The translations under genes and the position numbers were made by a program. Positions 44,131 to 55,389 of a stretch of 60,330 nucleotides of DNA are shown here, one piece after another (the stretch's first letter is position 1; each line of letters opens with the position of its first letter). The stretch spans positions 1-60,330 of the forward strand of contig DAHXOT010000029.1 of NCBI GenBank assembly GCA_027364735.1. Reading direction: 5' to 3'. The notes below the pieces were generated by a model, which had not been told where the DNA came from, did not search any database, and saw only the letters and a list, made by a program, of their open reading frames with translations. This DNA is from Hydrotalea sp. Its GTDB lineage: Bacteria; Bacteroidota; Bacteroidia; Chitinophagales; Chitinophagaceae.

Positions 44131-45984
44131 ATGAGTCAGCCTACACAAAAAAAAATATTCAACTTTTCTTTATTTAAAAGGGTTTTTAAATACGTTGCCC
44201 CCTATAAAAAGATTTTTTATATCAGCTTATTTCTTGCTGTTGCACGAGCCGCCTTAGCACCTATAAGGCCTTATCTAATACAATTAACCGTAGATAATGC
44301 AACCGGTAAACATGTTGCTATTCCTCAATGGATTCGACTATTATTGGGAAATTTTGATTCACTGAACATTACTCAATTTATTATTACTATCACTTTTTGG
44401 CAGGTAGCTTTTTTATTACTCGAAACAGCCATATTATTCCTTTTTACATTTCTTACCGCCAAATTGGGACAAAGTGTGGTAAAAGATTTAAGAGTAACTG
44501 TTTTTCAAAAAATACTCAACTTAAATTTAACACAATTTGATAAAACTCCCATAGGCACCCTAACTACCCGAACCATTAACGATATTGAAAGCATTAATGA
44601 TATTTTCAGCGATGGCTTTGTACCCATTATTGCCGATTTACTTACCATTATTATTACTTTGCTTACCATGTTTTGGATTGATTGGCGTTTAACGCTGATA
44701 TCTCTTATTCCTTTTCCCTTATTAATTATTGCCACTTATTATTTTAAAGAAAGTGTTAATAAAAGTTTTATTAAAGTGCGTAATGCGGTGGCTCAGCTAA
44801 ATGCTTTTGTTCAAGAACATATTACCGGAATGCAAATTGTACAAGCTTTTGCCGCAGAAGAAAGAGAGTATAATAAATTTAAAAAAATAAATAAAGAACA
44901 TCGCAACGCGAATATTAAAGCCATTTTTGCCTATAGCGTTTTCTTCCCGATTGTTGAAATTGTTTTAGCATTAAGTACCGCATTAATTGTTTGGTGGGTA
45001 GCAAATGAGGCTTTACAACATTTTAATATTCATATTAATTTCTCGGGAAAAATTGTGGCTTTTATTATGTATATGAATCAAATATTTAGACCATTACGGG
45101 TAATTGCCGACAAGTTTAATGTATTGCAAATGGGAATGATTGCTGCAGAAAGAGTATTTAAAGTAATGGATAATGATGATGTATTAGAAGAAAAAACACT
45201 TTTACATAACAACAACCAAACAAATATTAAAGGAGCCATTGAATTTAAACATGTTTGGTTTGCGTACAATAACGATAATTATGTACTAAAAGATATTCAT
45301 TTTTCAATTGAGCCCGGAGAAACTGTTGCATTAGTTGGCCATACCGGAAGTGGCAAAACCTCCATCATTAGCTTATTAAACCGATTGTATCATATCCAAA
45401 AAGGCGAACTCAATATAGACGGTACGAATATTGAAAACTATTCACTCAATTTTTTAAGAAAAAATATTGGCATTGTTTTACAAGATGTATTTCTGTTTTC
45501 CGGATCGGTAATGGACAATATTACCTTACGCAACCCCGCAATTTCAACAGAGCAGGTAATAGAAGCCGCCAAAATGATTGATATGCACGATTTTATTATG
45601 CAATTGCCCAGAGGATATAACTACAATGTTATGGAACGAGGTAATACACTAAGTTTAGGACAAAGGCAATTAATTTCCTTTATAAGAGCTCTTTTATACA
45701 ATCCTTCTATTTTAGTATTAGATGAAGCCACTTCATCTATAGACTCAGAAAGCGAATTACTTATTCAAAAAGCTATAGATACTTTAATTGCAAACAGAAC
45801 ATCCATCATAATTGCACATCGGCTATCTACCATTAGAAAAGCAAATAAAATTATTGTATTAGATAAAGGAGTTATTAAAGAAATGGGCACACACCAACAA
45901 TTATTAGAAACTAACGGGTTTTATACCAAATTATATGAAATACAATTTCAAAAACACCAAAATAAGGTTTTAACCGATAGTTGA
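44131..45984 (+). CDS. ABC exporter (fused TM and ATPase), MdlB/lipid type
   Basis: 617-residue half-transporter: six TM helices (about 20-340) then an ATPase domain. Walker A is GHTGSGKTS, the signature is LSLGQRQLISFIRA (one Gly missing relative to LSGGQ), Walker B is ILVLDEATSSID, and the switch His is in IIIAHRLSTI. The divergent signature LSLGQ is a known variant in MdlA/B-type exporters. Substrate unknown. It precedes the ATP synthase operon and ends 50 bases before the atpB promoter. Confidence 0.92.
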   Translation: MSQPTQKKIFNFSLFKRVFKYVAPYKKIFYISLFLAVARAALAPIRPYLIQLTVDNATGKHVAIPQWIRLLLGNFDSLNITQFIITITFWQVAFLLLETAILFLFTFLTAKLGQSVVKDLRVTVFQKILNLNLTQFDKTPIGTLTTRTINDIESINDIFSDGFVPIIADLLTIIITLLTMFWIDWRLTLISLIPFPLLIIATYYFKESVNKSFIKVRNAVAQLNAFVQEHITGMQIVQAFAAEEREYNKFKKINKEHRNANIKAIFAYSVFFPIVEIVLALSTALIVWWVANEALQHFNIHINFSGKIVAFIMYMNQIFRPLRVIADKFNVLQMGMIAAERVFKVMDNDDVLEEKTLLHNNNQTNIKGAIEFKHVWFAYNNDNYVLKDIHFSIEPGETVALVGHTGSGKTSIISLLNRLYHIQKGELNIDGTNIENYSLNFLRKNIGIVLQDVFLFSGSVMDNITLRNPAISTEQVIEAAKMIDMHDFIMQLPRGYNYNVMERGNTLSLGQRQLISFIRALLYNPSILVLDEATSSIDSESELLIQKAIDTLIANRTSIIIAHRLSTIRKANKIIVLDKGVIKEMGTHQQLLETNGFYTKLYEIQFQKHQNKVLTDS

Positions 45985-46034
45985 TTTTTCCTGAAAAAAC
46001 TCTACCCACAATTCATTTTCTACCTCTTCACCCC

Positions 46035-46042
46035 TATCTTTG
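46035..46042 (+). promoter_or_regulatory. Promoter -7 element of the atp operon
   Basis: TATCTTTG matches TAnnTTTG exactly, 21 bases before the atpB ATG. It supports the ATG at 46064 as the start and rejects the upstream in-frame TTG at 46040, which overlaps the promoter. Confidence 0.65.
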
Positions 46043-46063
46043 CGGCAAAATTTACTTAAGCAC

Positions 46064-47460
<1,397 letters not shown>

Positions 47461-47545
47461 TTATTCTTAGAAAAGAAAATTACAACTGCATTCAATGCAC
47501 AGGGCGGCGAATGCAGTTATTTTAAAACTTAGAAACATTTAGAAT

Positions 47546-48040
47546 ATGCAATTATTAACTCCGGGTTTAGGATTTATTTTTTGGACATTTTTGGCCTTTA
47601 TAGTGGTATTTTTAATTCTTAAAAAATATGCTTGGAAACCTATTCTTTCTGCACTTAAAGAAAGAGAAACCAATATTGCAAATGCCATTTCATCTGCCGA
47701 AAAAGTAAAACTCGAAATGTTGCAATTAAAAAATGACAACGAAACTTTAATGCAACAAGCCCGAGAAGAAAGATCGGCTTTACTTAAAGATGCCAAATTT
47801 CATAGCGACAAAATGATTCACGAGGCAAAAGAAAAAGCCAAAACTGAATACGATAGAATTATTGCCGATGCTCAACAAGCTATTCAACAACAAAAAAATG
47901 CAGCACTAACTGATGTTAAAAATCAAATAGGTGCATTAGTAATTGAAGTAAGTGAAAAAATATTAAGACGTGAATTACACAATAAAGCAGAACAAGAAAA
48001 TTTTATAAATACACTAACCGAAGAAGTGAAATTAAACTAA
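47546..48040 (+). CDS. atpF: ATP synthase F0 subunit b
   Basis: 164-residue peripheral-stalk subunit: one TM helix near the N-terminus (LGFIFWTFLAFIVVFLILKKYAW) followed by a long charged coiled coil (KERETNIANAISSAEKVKLEM and on). Length and position between atpE and atpH are standard. Confidence 0.95.
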   Translation: MQLLTPGLGFIFWTFLAFIVVFLILKKYAWKPILSALKERETNIANAISSAEKVKLEMLQLKNDNETLMQQAREERSALLKDAKFHSDKMIHEAKEKAKTEYDRIIADAQQAIQQQKNAALTDVKNQIGALVIEVSEKILRRELHNKAEQENFINTLTEEVKLN

Positions 48041-48090
48041 CCATTGCCATACAATAATTTCTTCTTTACAACTATAATATTTAACCTATA

Positions 48091-48654
48091 ATGTCTAGTT
48101 TACGTATAGCTACCAGATATGCAAAAAGCCTAATTGATCTTTCCAAAGAAAAAAATCAATTAGAATTAGTGTATGCCGATATGAAATACCTACAAGCAAT
48201 CTGCCATGTGAGTGCCGAATTTGTAAATATATTACGTAGCCCAATTATTCATTCGGATAAAAAAAGAGCTATCATAACAGCAATAACCAAAAATAAATTA
48301 ACAGAATTAACCAATTTATTCACTAATTTATTGGTAACCAAAGGACGTGAAGGAGATTTGCCCGAAGTAGTAAATGCTTATATTAATCAATACAACGAAA
48401 TAAAAGGAATTCAGCAGGTGAAACTTACCACTGCCATAGAAATAAGTGAAGATGCCAAAAATGATATTATTGCAAAAATAAAAGCAGCAAAAAATTTTGG
48501 TACTGTAGAATTGGAAACAAAAATAAACAGCAACATTATTGGCGGTTTTATTTTAGAATTTAACAATAACTATATTGATGCAAGTATTGCAAGAGACTTA
48601 AAAGATATTAAAAAGCAATTCACTAAAAATGTTTTTGTTAAATCAATTAGATAA
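48091..48654 (+). CDS. atpH: ATP synthase F1 subunit delta
   Basis: 187-residue stalk subunit joining b to the alpha3beta3 head. N-terminal helical domain: RIATRYAKSLIDLSKEKNQLE; C-terminal motif NIIGGFILEFNNNYIDASIARDLKDIKKQF is the family signature (GGFxxxxxxxxIDxSxxxxL). Standard place between atpF and atpA. Confidence 0.95.
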   Translation: MSSLRIATRYAKSLIDLSKEKNQLELVYADMKYLQAICHVSAEFVNILRSPIIHSDKKRAIITAITKNKLTELTNLFTNLLVTKGREGDLPEVVNAYINQYNEIKGIQQVKLTTAIEISEDAKNDIIAKIKAAKNFGTVELETKINSNIIGGFILEFNNNYIDASIARDLKDIKKQFTKNVFVKSIR

Positions 48655-48705
48655 ATAATATTCCCCGATCTATACAATAAAAATTAAACTTAAAAAGCTC
48701 GAAAT

Positions 48706-50283
48706 ATGGTAGACATTAAACCAGATGAAATATCAGCGATACTGAGACAACAGCTAAGCAATTTCAACGCTACTGCCGATTTAGAAGAAGTGGGAACCGT
48801 ACTTCAAGTAGGCGATGGTATTGCTCGTGTATATGGTTTAAATAATGTACGCAGCGGTGAATTAGTTGAATTTGAAAATGGCGTGCGTGCAATAGCTTTA
48901 AACTTAGAAGAAGATAATGTTGGTGTGGTACTAATGGGTGAAAGTGGAGATATTAAAGAAGGTGCTAAAGTAAAACGTACCGGACAAATTGCATCTATTA
49001 AAGTTGGAGAAGGTTTAGTAGGCCGTGTAATTAATACCTTAGGTGAACCAATTGATGGCAAAGGGCCTATTAGCGGTGAATTATACGAAATGCCTTTAGA
49101 ACGTAAAGCTCCAGGTGTTATTTACCGTGAACCTGTAAAAGAACCTTTACAAACCGGCATTAAAGCAATAGATGCTATGATACCTATTGGTCGTGGCCAA
49201 AGAGAATTAATTATTGGCGACCGCCAAACTGGTAAAACCGCCATTGCAGTTGATACCATTATCAATCAAAAAGAATTTTATGCTGCCGGAAAACCGGTAT
49301 ATTGTATTTATGTAGCTATTGGTCAGAAAGCATCAACCGTTGCCGGTGTAATGAAAACATTGGAAGATAATGGAGCAATGGTATATACCACTATTGTAGC
49401 TGCATCTGCATCAGACCCTGCCCCACAACAATTTTATGCACCATTTGCAGGTGCTGCCATTGGCGAATTTTTCCGAGATAGCGGTCGCCCGGCTTTAATT
49501 ATTTACGATGATCTCTCAAAACAAGCCGTTGCATACCGCGAAGTATCCTTATTACTTCGTCGCCCACCAGGCCGTGAAGCTTATCCTGGTGATGTATTTT
49601 ATTTGCATAGCCGCTTATTAGAAAGAGCAGCTAAAATTATTACCAACGATGATGTAGCAAAAAACATGAACGATCTTCCTGCAAGTATAAAACACTTAGT
49701 GAAAGGTGGCGGTTCATTAACAGCATTACCTATCATAGAAACTCAAGCCGGCGATGTATCTGCTTACATCCCAACTAATGTAATCTCAATTACCGATGGA
49801 CAAATATTTTTAGAAGGTAATTTATTTAACTCCGGTATTCGCCCTGCTATTAACGTGGGTATTTCTGTAAGTCGTGTTGGAGGAAATGCACAAATAAAAT
49901 CAATGAAAAAAGTTGCCGGTACGCTTAAATTAGATCAGGCACTTTACAGAGAAATGGAAGCATTTTCGAAGTTTGGAGGCGATTTAGATGCCGCTACAAA
50001 ATTAGTTTTAGATAAAGGTGCACGCAACGTAGAAATTTTAAAACAACCACAATATTCACCTTATAATGTTGAAAAACAAGTGGCCATTATTTATTTGGGT
50101 ACACAAGGTTTATTACGCGAAGTTGCTGTTAAAAAAGTAAAAGAATTTGAACAACAATTTTTAAATGAACTAGAAATTAAGTTACCGGAAGTTCTTACTG
50201 AATTTAAAAAAGGTAATTTACCCGAAGATGGATTGAAAAAAATGGTTCAATTAGCCAATAGCATTATTCCGCATTTTAAATAA
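48706..50283 (+). CDS. atpA: ATP synthase F1 subunit alpha
   Basis: 525-residue non-catalytic nucleotide-binding subunit of the F1 head. Walker A is [10 protein letters not shown], then [11 protein letters not shown], the [42 protein letters not shown] region, and [11 protein letters not shown]. Complete and normal in length. It is the last gene of this operon: 17 bases after the stop a strong terminator follows and atpG is absent. Confidence 0.98.
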   Translation: MVDIKPDEISAILRQQLSNFNATADLEEVGTVLQVGDGIARVYGLNNVRSGELVEFENGVRAIALNLEEDNVGVVLMGESGDIKEGAKVKRTGQIASIKVGEGLVGRVINTLGEPIDGKGPISGELYEMPLERKAPGVIYREPVKEPLQTGIKAIDAMIPIGRGQRELIIGDRQTGKTAIAVDTIINQKEFYAAGKPVYCIYVAIGQKASTVAGVMKTLEDNGAMVYTTIVAASASDPAPQQFYAPFAGAAIGEFFRDSGRPALIIYDDLSKQAVAYREVSLLLRRPPGREAYPGDVFYLHSRLLERAAKIITNDDVAKNMNDLPASIKHLVKGGGSLTALPIIETQAGDVSAYIPTNVISITDGQIFLEGNLFNSGIRPAINVGISVSRVGGNAQIKSMKKVAGTLKLDQALYREMEAFSKFGGDLDAATKLVLDKGARNVEILKQPQYSPYNVEKQVAIIYLGTQGLLREVAVKKVKEFEQQFLNELEIKLPEVLTEFKKGNLPEDGLKKMVQLANSIIPHFK

Positions 50284-50300
50284 TAAAAACTATAACTAAT

Positions 50301-50337
50301 AAAAAAGTGTTTTGTACAACTACAAGACACTTTTTTT
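50301..50337 (+). terminator. Strong terminator closing the atp operon after atpA
   Basis: 14-bp stem with one G-U pair (50301-50314 and 50323-50336), 8-base loop, A-run on the left and seven T on the right (50331-50337). It separates atpA from the TonB-dependent receptor gene. Confidence 0.88.
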
Positions 50338-50407
50338 ATAAATATACTTCAAAAAATAATTTGGTTTATTTTATAAACTATTTTATTTTTATATTGAAAT
50401 TGAAAAA

Positions 50408-52639
50408 ATGATAAACCAGATTTACATAATTTTTTTACTTACAACAATAACTGCCAATTCGCAAACTAAAATTTATGGCATCATAAAAGACCATAAAGGC
50501 CACGTATTAACCAATGCTACTATTACGCTTAAGGGAACTTACGATGGAGCAGTAAGTGATCCTTTGGGTAAATATTCATTCACCACACTCGAAAAAGGTG
50601 CATATTGGATAGAAGCTAAATCGGTAGGATACAGAACCGAAACACAAAAAATTATACTTCCTCCAAAAGATTTATTGCAACTTAATTTTACACTAAAAGA
50701 AGAAATTACAGAGCTAAAAGCTGTAATGGTTACCGCAGGAAGTTTTGCCGCAGGAGATAAAAAAAGAGCCTCAACAGTTTTAAGCAATTTAGATATACTT
50801 ACTACGGGTGGTGCTAATGGCGATATTACCGCTGCAGTAAAAACCTTACCGGGTGCTCAACAAATTGGCGAACAGGAAGGTTTATTTGTACGAGGTGGTG
50901 CAGGTTACGAAACAAAACAATTTATTGATGGAACAGTAGTAAACAACCCTTATTTTACAAGCATTACAGATATTGCTTCTCGAGGAAGATTTTCTCCCAA
51001 CTTATTTAAAGGCACAATTTTTAGTACCGGAGGCTACTCGGCTTTATATGGTCAAGCTCTATCATCCGCACTTATTTTAGAAAGTATTGATTTGCCGGAA
51101 AAATCTGAAGCAAATGCTTCTATTTCTTCTGTGTTTATAGGAGGCGGTTTTCAGCAATTAGCCAAAAATAAACGTTCATCTTGGGGTACTAATTATGGAT
51201 ATATCAATCTCTTATTGTATTATGGAATAGTGAAACAGAAATTTGACAATTTTATTTATCCTGAATATCATACAGCCGATGCTAATTTCAGAATTAAAAC
51301 AAAAACCGGGGGCATGATAAAATATTATACCACTTTTAGCTATGGGTATTTTGGATTAAGAACTCCCAACATTGATAGCAGCGATTTAAACAATGCTTTC
51401 GAAGTAAAAAATATTAATTGGTACAATAATTTAAGTTGGAGAGAATATTTGGGGAATGGTTGGAAAATGAATGTAGGATTGAATTTTAGCACTAATACCG
51501 ATAAAATTACCGAACAGGTTGAAAATAAAAATAACACTACCGTTTACACAGGTAAAGTTTATATAGATAGCTTAAATTTCAAACTACACAATCAGCAAAA
51601 CTTATCACAATTAAAACTTGTTTTTGAAAAAAAATTTTCCGGATTAAATGCTATACGCTTTGGTGCAGAGCATTGGTATGCGTTTAATAAATCTTCAATA
51701 AATACACCTACAGCTACCTTCAACTATTTATTGCCCGATCACTTTACCGCCGCATTTGCAGAAACCGATTTGTATGTAACAAACGATATTGCCATCAACT
51801 CGGGCATAAGAGCAGAATATTCCTCCCTCATCAACAAATTTAATGTTGCACCCCGAGTATCTTTTGCGTATAAAACAGGCAAGGATGCTCAGATGAGTTT
51901 TGCTTATGGCATATTTTATCAAAAACCCGAATTAATAGAACTGCAATTCAGCACTAATTTAAATTATACCAAAGCCACACATTATATTTTAAATTATCAA
52001 AAAATAAATAAAGATTATACTTTTAGAATAGAAGCTTATTATAAAAAATATAACGATTTAGTAAAAACATATCCTACCTACAACAACTCGGGGAATGGCT
52101 ATGCACAAGGAATAGAATTATTTTGGAGAGATAAAAAAACCTTTAAAGGTTTAGATTATTGGATTAGCTATTCGTACCTCGATACCAAAAGAAATTTTCA
52201 ATATTATCCTACGCAATTGCAACCCAGTTTTGCAACACCACATACCATAAGTATTGTTACCAAAAAATTTATCACAAGCATTAAAACAGGTTTTAATTTC
52301 ACTTACACGTATGCAACCGGAAGACCTTATTATTTTATGTATCCAAATGGAAATAAATACAGTATTGGCGATGAAGGTACTACTCCATCGTACAACAATT
52401 TAGGATTTAGTTTAAACTATCTTCCCAAACTCGGAAAACAAAAAGCAAAATCATTTATTGTTGTAGTTGCAAGTATTACCAATGCATTAAACAGTAATCA
52501 AATTTACGGGTATCAATATTCGTATAACGGACTAAAAAAACAATCTATTACACCGCCGGCACAACAGTTCTTCTTTTTAGGTATATTTCTAAGCTGGGGA
52601 GTAGATAGAACACAAGATGCCATTAATAATAATTTATAA
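50408..52639 (+). CDS. TonB-dependent receptor with N-terminal carboxypeptidase-regulatory-like domain
   Basis: 743-residue outer-membrane receptor. Signal peptide to about residue 20 (TANSQ). A CarboxypepD_reg-like domain (about 22-95: IYGIIKDHKGHVLTNATITLKGTYDGAVSDPLGKYSF) is followed by a plug domain (about 110-220, with LPGAQQIGEQEGLFVRGG and the FIDGTVV strand) and a beta-barrel ending in FFFLGIFLSWGV. Substrate unknown; no SusD partner is adjacent, so it is not a classic Sus pair. It stands where atpG is usually found in this phylum. Confidence 0.9.
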   Translation: MINQIYIIFLLTTITANSQTKIYGIIKDHKGHVLTNATITLKGTYDGAVSDPLGKYSFTTLEKGAYWIEAKSVGYRTETQKIILPPKDLLQLNFTLKEEITELKAVMVTAGSFAAGDKKRASTVLSNLDILTTGGANGDITAAVKTLPGAQQIGEQEGLFVRGGAGYETKQFIDGTVVNNPYFTSITDIASRGRFSPNLFKGTIFSTGGYSALYGQALSSALILESIDLPEKSEANASISSVFIGGGFQQLAKNKRSSWGTNYGYINLLLYYGIVKQKFDNFIYPEYHTADANFRIKTKTGGMIKYYTTFSYGYFGLRTPNIDSSDLNNAFEVKNINWYNNLSWREYLGNGWKMNVGLNFSTNTDKITEQVENKNNTTVYTGKVYIDSLNFKLHNQQNLSQLKLVFEKKFSGLNAIRFGAEHWYAFNKSSINTPTATFNYLLPDHFTAAFAETDLYVTNDIAINSGIRAEYSSLINKFNVAPRVSFAYKTGKDAQMSFAYGIFYQKPELIELQFSTNLNYTKATHYILNYQKINKDYTFRIEAYYKKYNDLVKTYPTYNNSGNGYAQGIELFWRDKKTFKGLDYWISYSYLDTKRNFQYYPTQLQPSFATPHTISIVTKKFITSIKTGFNFTYTYATGRPYYFMYPNGNKYSIGDEGTTPSYNNLGFSLNYLPKLGKQKAKSFIVVVASITNALNSNQIYGYQYSYNGLKKQSITPPAQQFFFLGIFLSWGVDRTQDAINNNL

Positions 52640-52675
52640 AAACAATCTTTTCATTTCGTAATTAAAAACAAAAAC

Positions 52676-53308
52676 ATGAAAAAAATTTCCCTTTTACTAG
52701 TAATGCTTATTAGCATGTATGGTAGCCTTATTGCCCAGAGCGAAAAATATGTTGGAGCAATGAGTAATACATTAATTAAAATGAAAGAAGCAAAAGATGC
52801 AAACGATTTTGAAAATACTGCTGCTGCATTTGAACGAATTGCCGATGCTGAAAAAAATCAATGGCTACCTTATTATTATGCTGCATTAACAAAAGCAAGA
52901 ATGAGTATTCAAAAAATGGGCGATCAAGATAAATTGGCCGATGAAGCACAAGCTTTAATTGATAAAGCAAAAAATATTGAAACCAATAGCGAAATATTAT
53001 GTGTAGAAAGTATGATTGCTACCGATAAAATGTTAGTAGATCCACCAGCGCGTTGGATGCAGTACGGACAAGCATCGATGCAGTTTTTAGAAGAAGCAAA
53101 AAAAGCAGATACAACCAATCCACGTCCCTATGCATTACAATCAATTTCATTACGCAATACCCCTGAAGCTTTTGGTGGCGGATGCGATGCAGCCAAGCCC
53201 ATAGCAAAAAAAGCGTTAGAATTATTTGCTACATTTAAACCTACATCTGAATTACATCCTTCTTGGGGAAAAGAGTTAGCACAATCAATTATAGATGGCT
53301 GCAAATAA
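52676..53308 (+). CDS. Exported helical (TPR-like) protein
   Basis: 210-residue protein with a signal peptide (to about residue 20, GSLIAQ) and repeated amphipathic helices: AKDANDFENTAAAFERIADAEKN, WLPYYYAALTKARMSIQ, PARWMQYGQASMQFLEEAKKADTTNPRPYAL. The pattern resembles tetratricopeptide repeats, and the family is seen in Bacteroidota envelopes. Function unknown. It follows the receptor by 36 bases and precedes the DUF2141 gene by 12, so these three may be one transcription unit. Confidence 0.7.
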   Translation: MKKISLLLVMLISMYGSLIAQSEKYVGAMSNTLIKMKEAKDANDFENTAAAFERIADAEKNQWLPYYYAALTKARMSIQKMGDQDKLADEAQALIDKAKNIETNSEILCVESMIATDKMLVDPPARWMQYGQASMQFLEEAKKADTTNPRPYALQSISLRNTPEAFGGGCDAAKPIAKKALELFATFKPTSELHPSWGKELAQSIIDGCK

Positions 53309-53320
53309 TATAAATAAACT

Positions 53321-53740
53321 ATGAAAAAAATTGAACTAATTATATTATTGTTTTTATACCTGCCAACTTTTGCACAAAAACAAACAGAATTAAAAATTAA
53401 CATTACAGGCTATAGCTCTTTAAAGGGAGACATTTATATTGCTATTTACAATAGTAAAGAGTTGTATATGAAACCGGAAAAAGCCGTATATGCCGGCATA
53501 ATACAACCAATGCCAAATACTACCACTTATACTATTGCTGCTATGCCCGATGGAATATATGCTGCAACAGTTTTTCACGATAAAAATAAAAATGGAAAAT
53601 TAGACTTTAATTTTATCGGTATTCCAAAAGAAAAAATTGGTTTCTCGAATAATGCAAAAGGATTTTTTGGTGCACCTTCCTTTAATGAAACCAAATTTTA
53701 TCATAAAGGCAACCAAGAAATTAGTATTAAATTAGAGTAA
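53321..53740 (+). CDS. DUF2141 exported protein
   Basis: 139-residue protein: signal peptide (ending about FAQK) and a DUF2141 beta-sandwich with the typical phrases GDIYIAIYNSKELYMK, MPDGIYAATVFHDKNKNGKLDFNFIGIPKEKIGFSNNA and FGAPSFNETKF. The D-x-N-x-N-G-x-L-D stretch resembles a calcium-binding loop. Family function unknown. Probably co-transcribed with the preceding exported helical protein. Confidence 0.88.
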   Translation: MKKIELIILLFLYLPTFAQKQTELKINITGYSSLKGDIYIAIYNSKELYMKPEKAVYAGIIQPMPNTTTYTIAAMPDGIYAATVFHDKNKNGKLDFNFIGIPKEKIGFSNNAKGFFGAPSFNETKFYHKGNQEISIKLE

Positions 53741-53801
53741 CAAGCACATCATTCAGAATGTTTTGAGTTCCCATTATGTATAACTTACTTAAATAAAAAA
53801 A

Positions 53802-54392
53802 ATGGAAAATAATAAAAACTTTTCACCCGAAGAAAGTCTACAATTAATTCAATCTATGATTAATACAACAAAAAATAAATTCTCTGATAATAGTTTTTAT
53901 TTTTTATTCTGGGGATGGTTGGTCTTTCTTTGTTGCATTGTGCAATTTATTTTACTTAAAACATATAACTATTCCTATCATTATATAGTATGGCTAACTA
54001 TGCCTATTGCAGGCATCATTTCGGTATTGTATGGAAAAAATCAATCAAAAAAAATAAAAGTAAAAACATTCATAGACTCGGCTACGGATTATGTATGGAT
54101 GGCATTAAGCATAGCATTTGTAATAACTACATTTATTAATATTAGTACAGGTAATTGGCAAAATGCATGGAGTTCTTATATTTTACTATATGCAATTGGC
54201 ACTTTTATAACTGGGCTATTTCTTAAGTTCAAACCATTGATATGGGGAGGTTGTATAAATTTTTTGATTGCTCTTATTTCGGTTAAACTAGATTACCATT
54301 TTCAACTATTAGCAGGTGCATTAGCTATACTAATAAGTTATATTATTCCGGGATACTTATTACGCGCCTCTTACAAAAAACAAATAAATTAA
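53802..54392 (+). CDS. Integral membrane protein, paralogue A
   Basis: 196-residue protein with six hydrophobic segments (first at about 32-50, WGWLVFLCCIVQFILL). It opens with a short soluble head MENNKNFSPEESLQLIQSMI. The next gene encodes a clear paralogue with the same head pattern (EESLxxIxxMI). No function is known to me; families of this kind are often encoded next to a winged-helix regulator in Bacteroidota. Confidence 0.65.
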   Translation: MENNKNFSPEESLQLIQSMINTTKNKFSDNSFYFLFWGWLVFLCCIVQFILLKTYNYSYHYIVWLTMPIAGIISVLYGKNQSKKIKVKTFIDSATDYVWMALSIAFVITTFINISTGNWQNAWSSYILLYAIGTFITGLFLKFKPLIWGGCINFLIALISVKLDYHFQLLAGALAILISYIIPGYLLRASYKKQIN

Positions 54393-54393
54393 T

Positions 54394-54990
54394 ATGCCAC
54401 AAAAACAAGAACTAAGCGAACAGGAAAGCCTTCGTATTATTTCTGAAATGATACTAAAAGCCAGAAATGAATTTTACGAAACAGGCGTAAGTGCATTACT
54501 CTGGGGAAGTATTATTACGTTTTGCAGCATTTACTCTTTTGCAAGTTTCTATTATCCATTACCACTACATAATTATGTTTGGTTTTTACCATTATTTGCC
54601 ATAATACCACAAATAATTATTTCAATAAACGAAAGTAAAAACAGAAAATTTAAAACACATGTGGATGCCGCAATGGGTGGCATTTGGATAAGTTTTGGTA
54701 TTGCCATACTTTTAGTTTCGCTACTTTATTCCTCAAAATTTAATATCCCATCAATTGGTACATTATTTTTAATACTTTATGGCATTCCTACATTTACAAC
54801 CGGATTTGCAAGAAGTTTTATGCCTATGATTATTGGTGGCATTGCTTGTTGGATTTTGGCTATCATAAGCATGTACGTTTCCTTTCCTGCTACGTTTTTA
54901 TTAACTGCCATTGCTGCAATTGTTGCTTGGCTAATTCCCGGATTTATTTTAAGAAGAACTTATTTGACATTTAAAAACAAACATGTTTAA
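54394..54990 (+). CDS. Integral membrane protein, paralogue B
   Basis: 198-residue paralogue of the previous gene, one base after its stop. Head QELSEQESLRIISEMILKARNEF, first TM GVSALLWGSIITFCSIYSF, and six TM in all, ending in IVAWLIPGFILRRTYL, which matches ISYIIPGYLLRASYK of paralogue A. Tandem duplication is the simplest reading. It overlaps the regulator gene by 8 bases. Confidence 0.65.
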   Translation: MPQKQELSEQESLRIISEMILKARNEFYETGVSALLWGSIITFCSIYSFASFYYPLPLHNYVWFLPLFAIIPQIIISINESKNRKFKTHVDAAMGGIWISFGIAILLVSLLYSSKFNIPSIGTLFLILYGIPTFTTGFARSFMPMIIGGIACWILAIISMYVSFPATFLLTAIAAIVAWLIPGFILRRTYLTFKNKHV

Positions 54991-55273
54991 AGAGTTAGAT
55001 CCCATATTACATTCGCAATTACGCTTAGCAATAATGAGTTTACTTATTGGTGTTAAAGAAGCAGAATTTACATTTATAAAAGAAAAAACAAAAGCAACTG
55101 CAGGTAATCTTTCTGTTCAAGTACAAAAACTAAAAGATAGTGGCTACATTGAAGTAACTAAACAGTTTAAAGATAATTACCCATTAACTACTTGTAAAAT
55201 TACCAATAAAGGAATTGAAGCTTTTGAAGCTTACGTAAAAAATTTACAAACGTATTTACAAATACAGAAATAA
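54983..55273 (+). CDS. Winged-helix transcriptional regulator
   Basis: 96-residue single-domain DNA-binding protein of the HTH_34/MarR-like winged-helix group: PILHSQLRLAIMSLLIGVKEAEFTFIKEKTKATAGNLSVQVQKLKDSGYIEV (recognition helix in GNLSVQVQKL), then the wing TTCKITNKGIEAFEAY. It overlaps paralogue B and is likely the regulator of the small membrane-protein operon and maybe of the ABC genes downstream. Confidence 0.85.
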   Translation: MFKELDPILHSQLRLAIMSLLIGVKEAEFTFIKEKTKATAGNLSVQVQKLKDSGYIEVTKQFKDNYPLTTCKITNKGIEAFEAYVKNLQTYLQIQK

Positions 55274-55389
55274 TATTGCTACTAACTATCTCCTTCAATA
55301 TTCTTAACTACTGCATACAAAGTGCAGCATACTGATCTTTTTTCGTACAATTAAAACATCTACCTTACATTTATTGTTCTATTAATTAG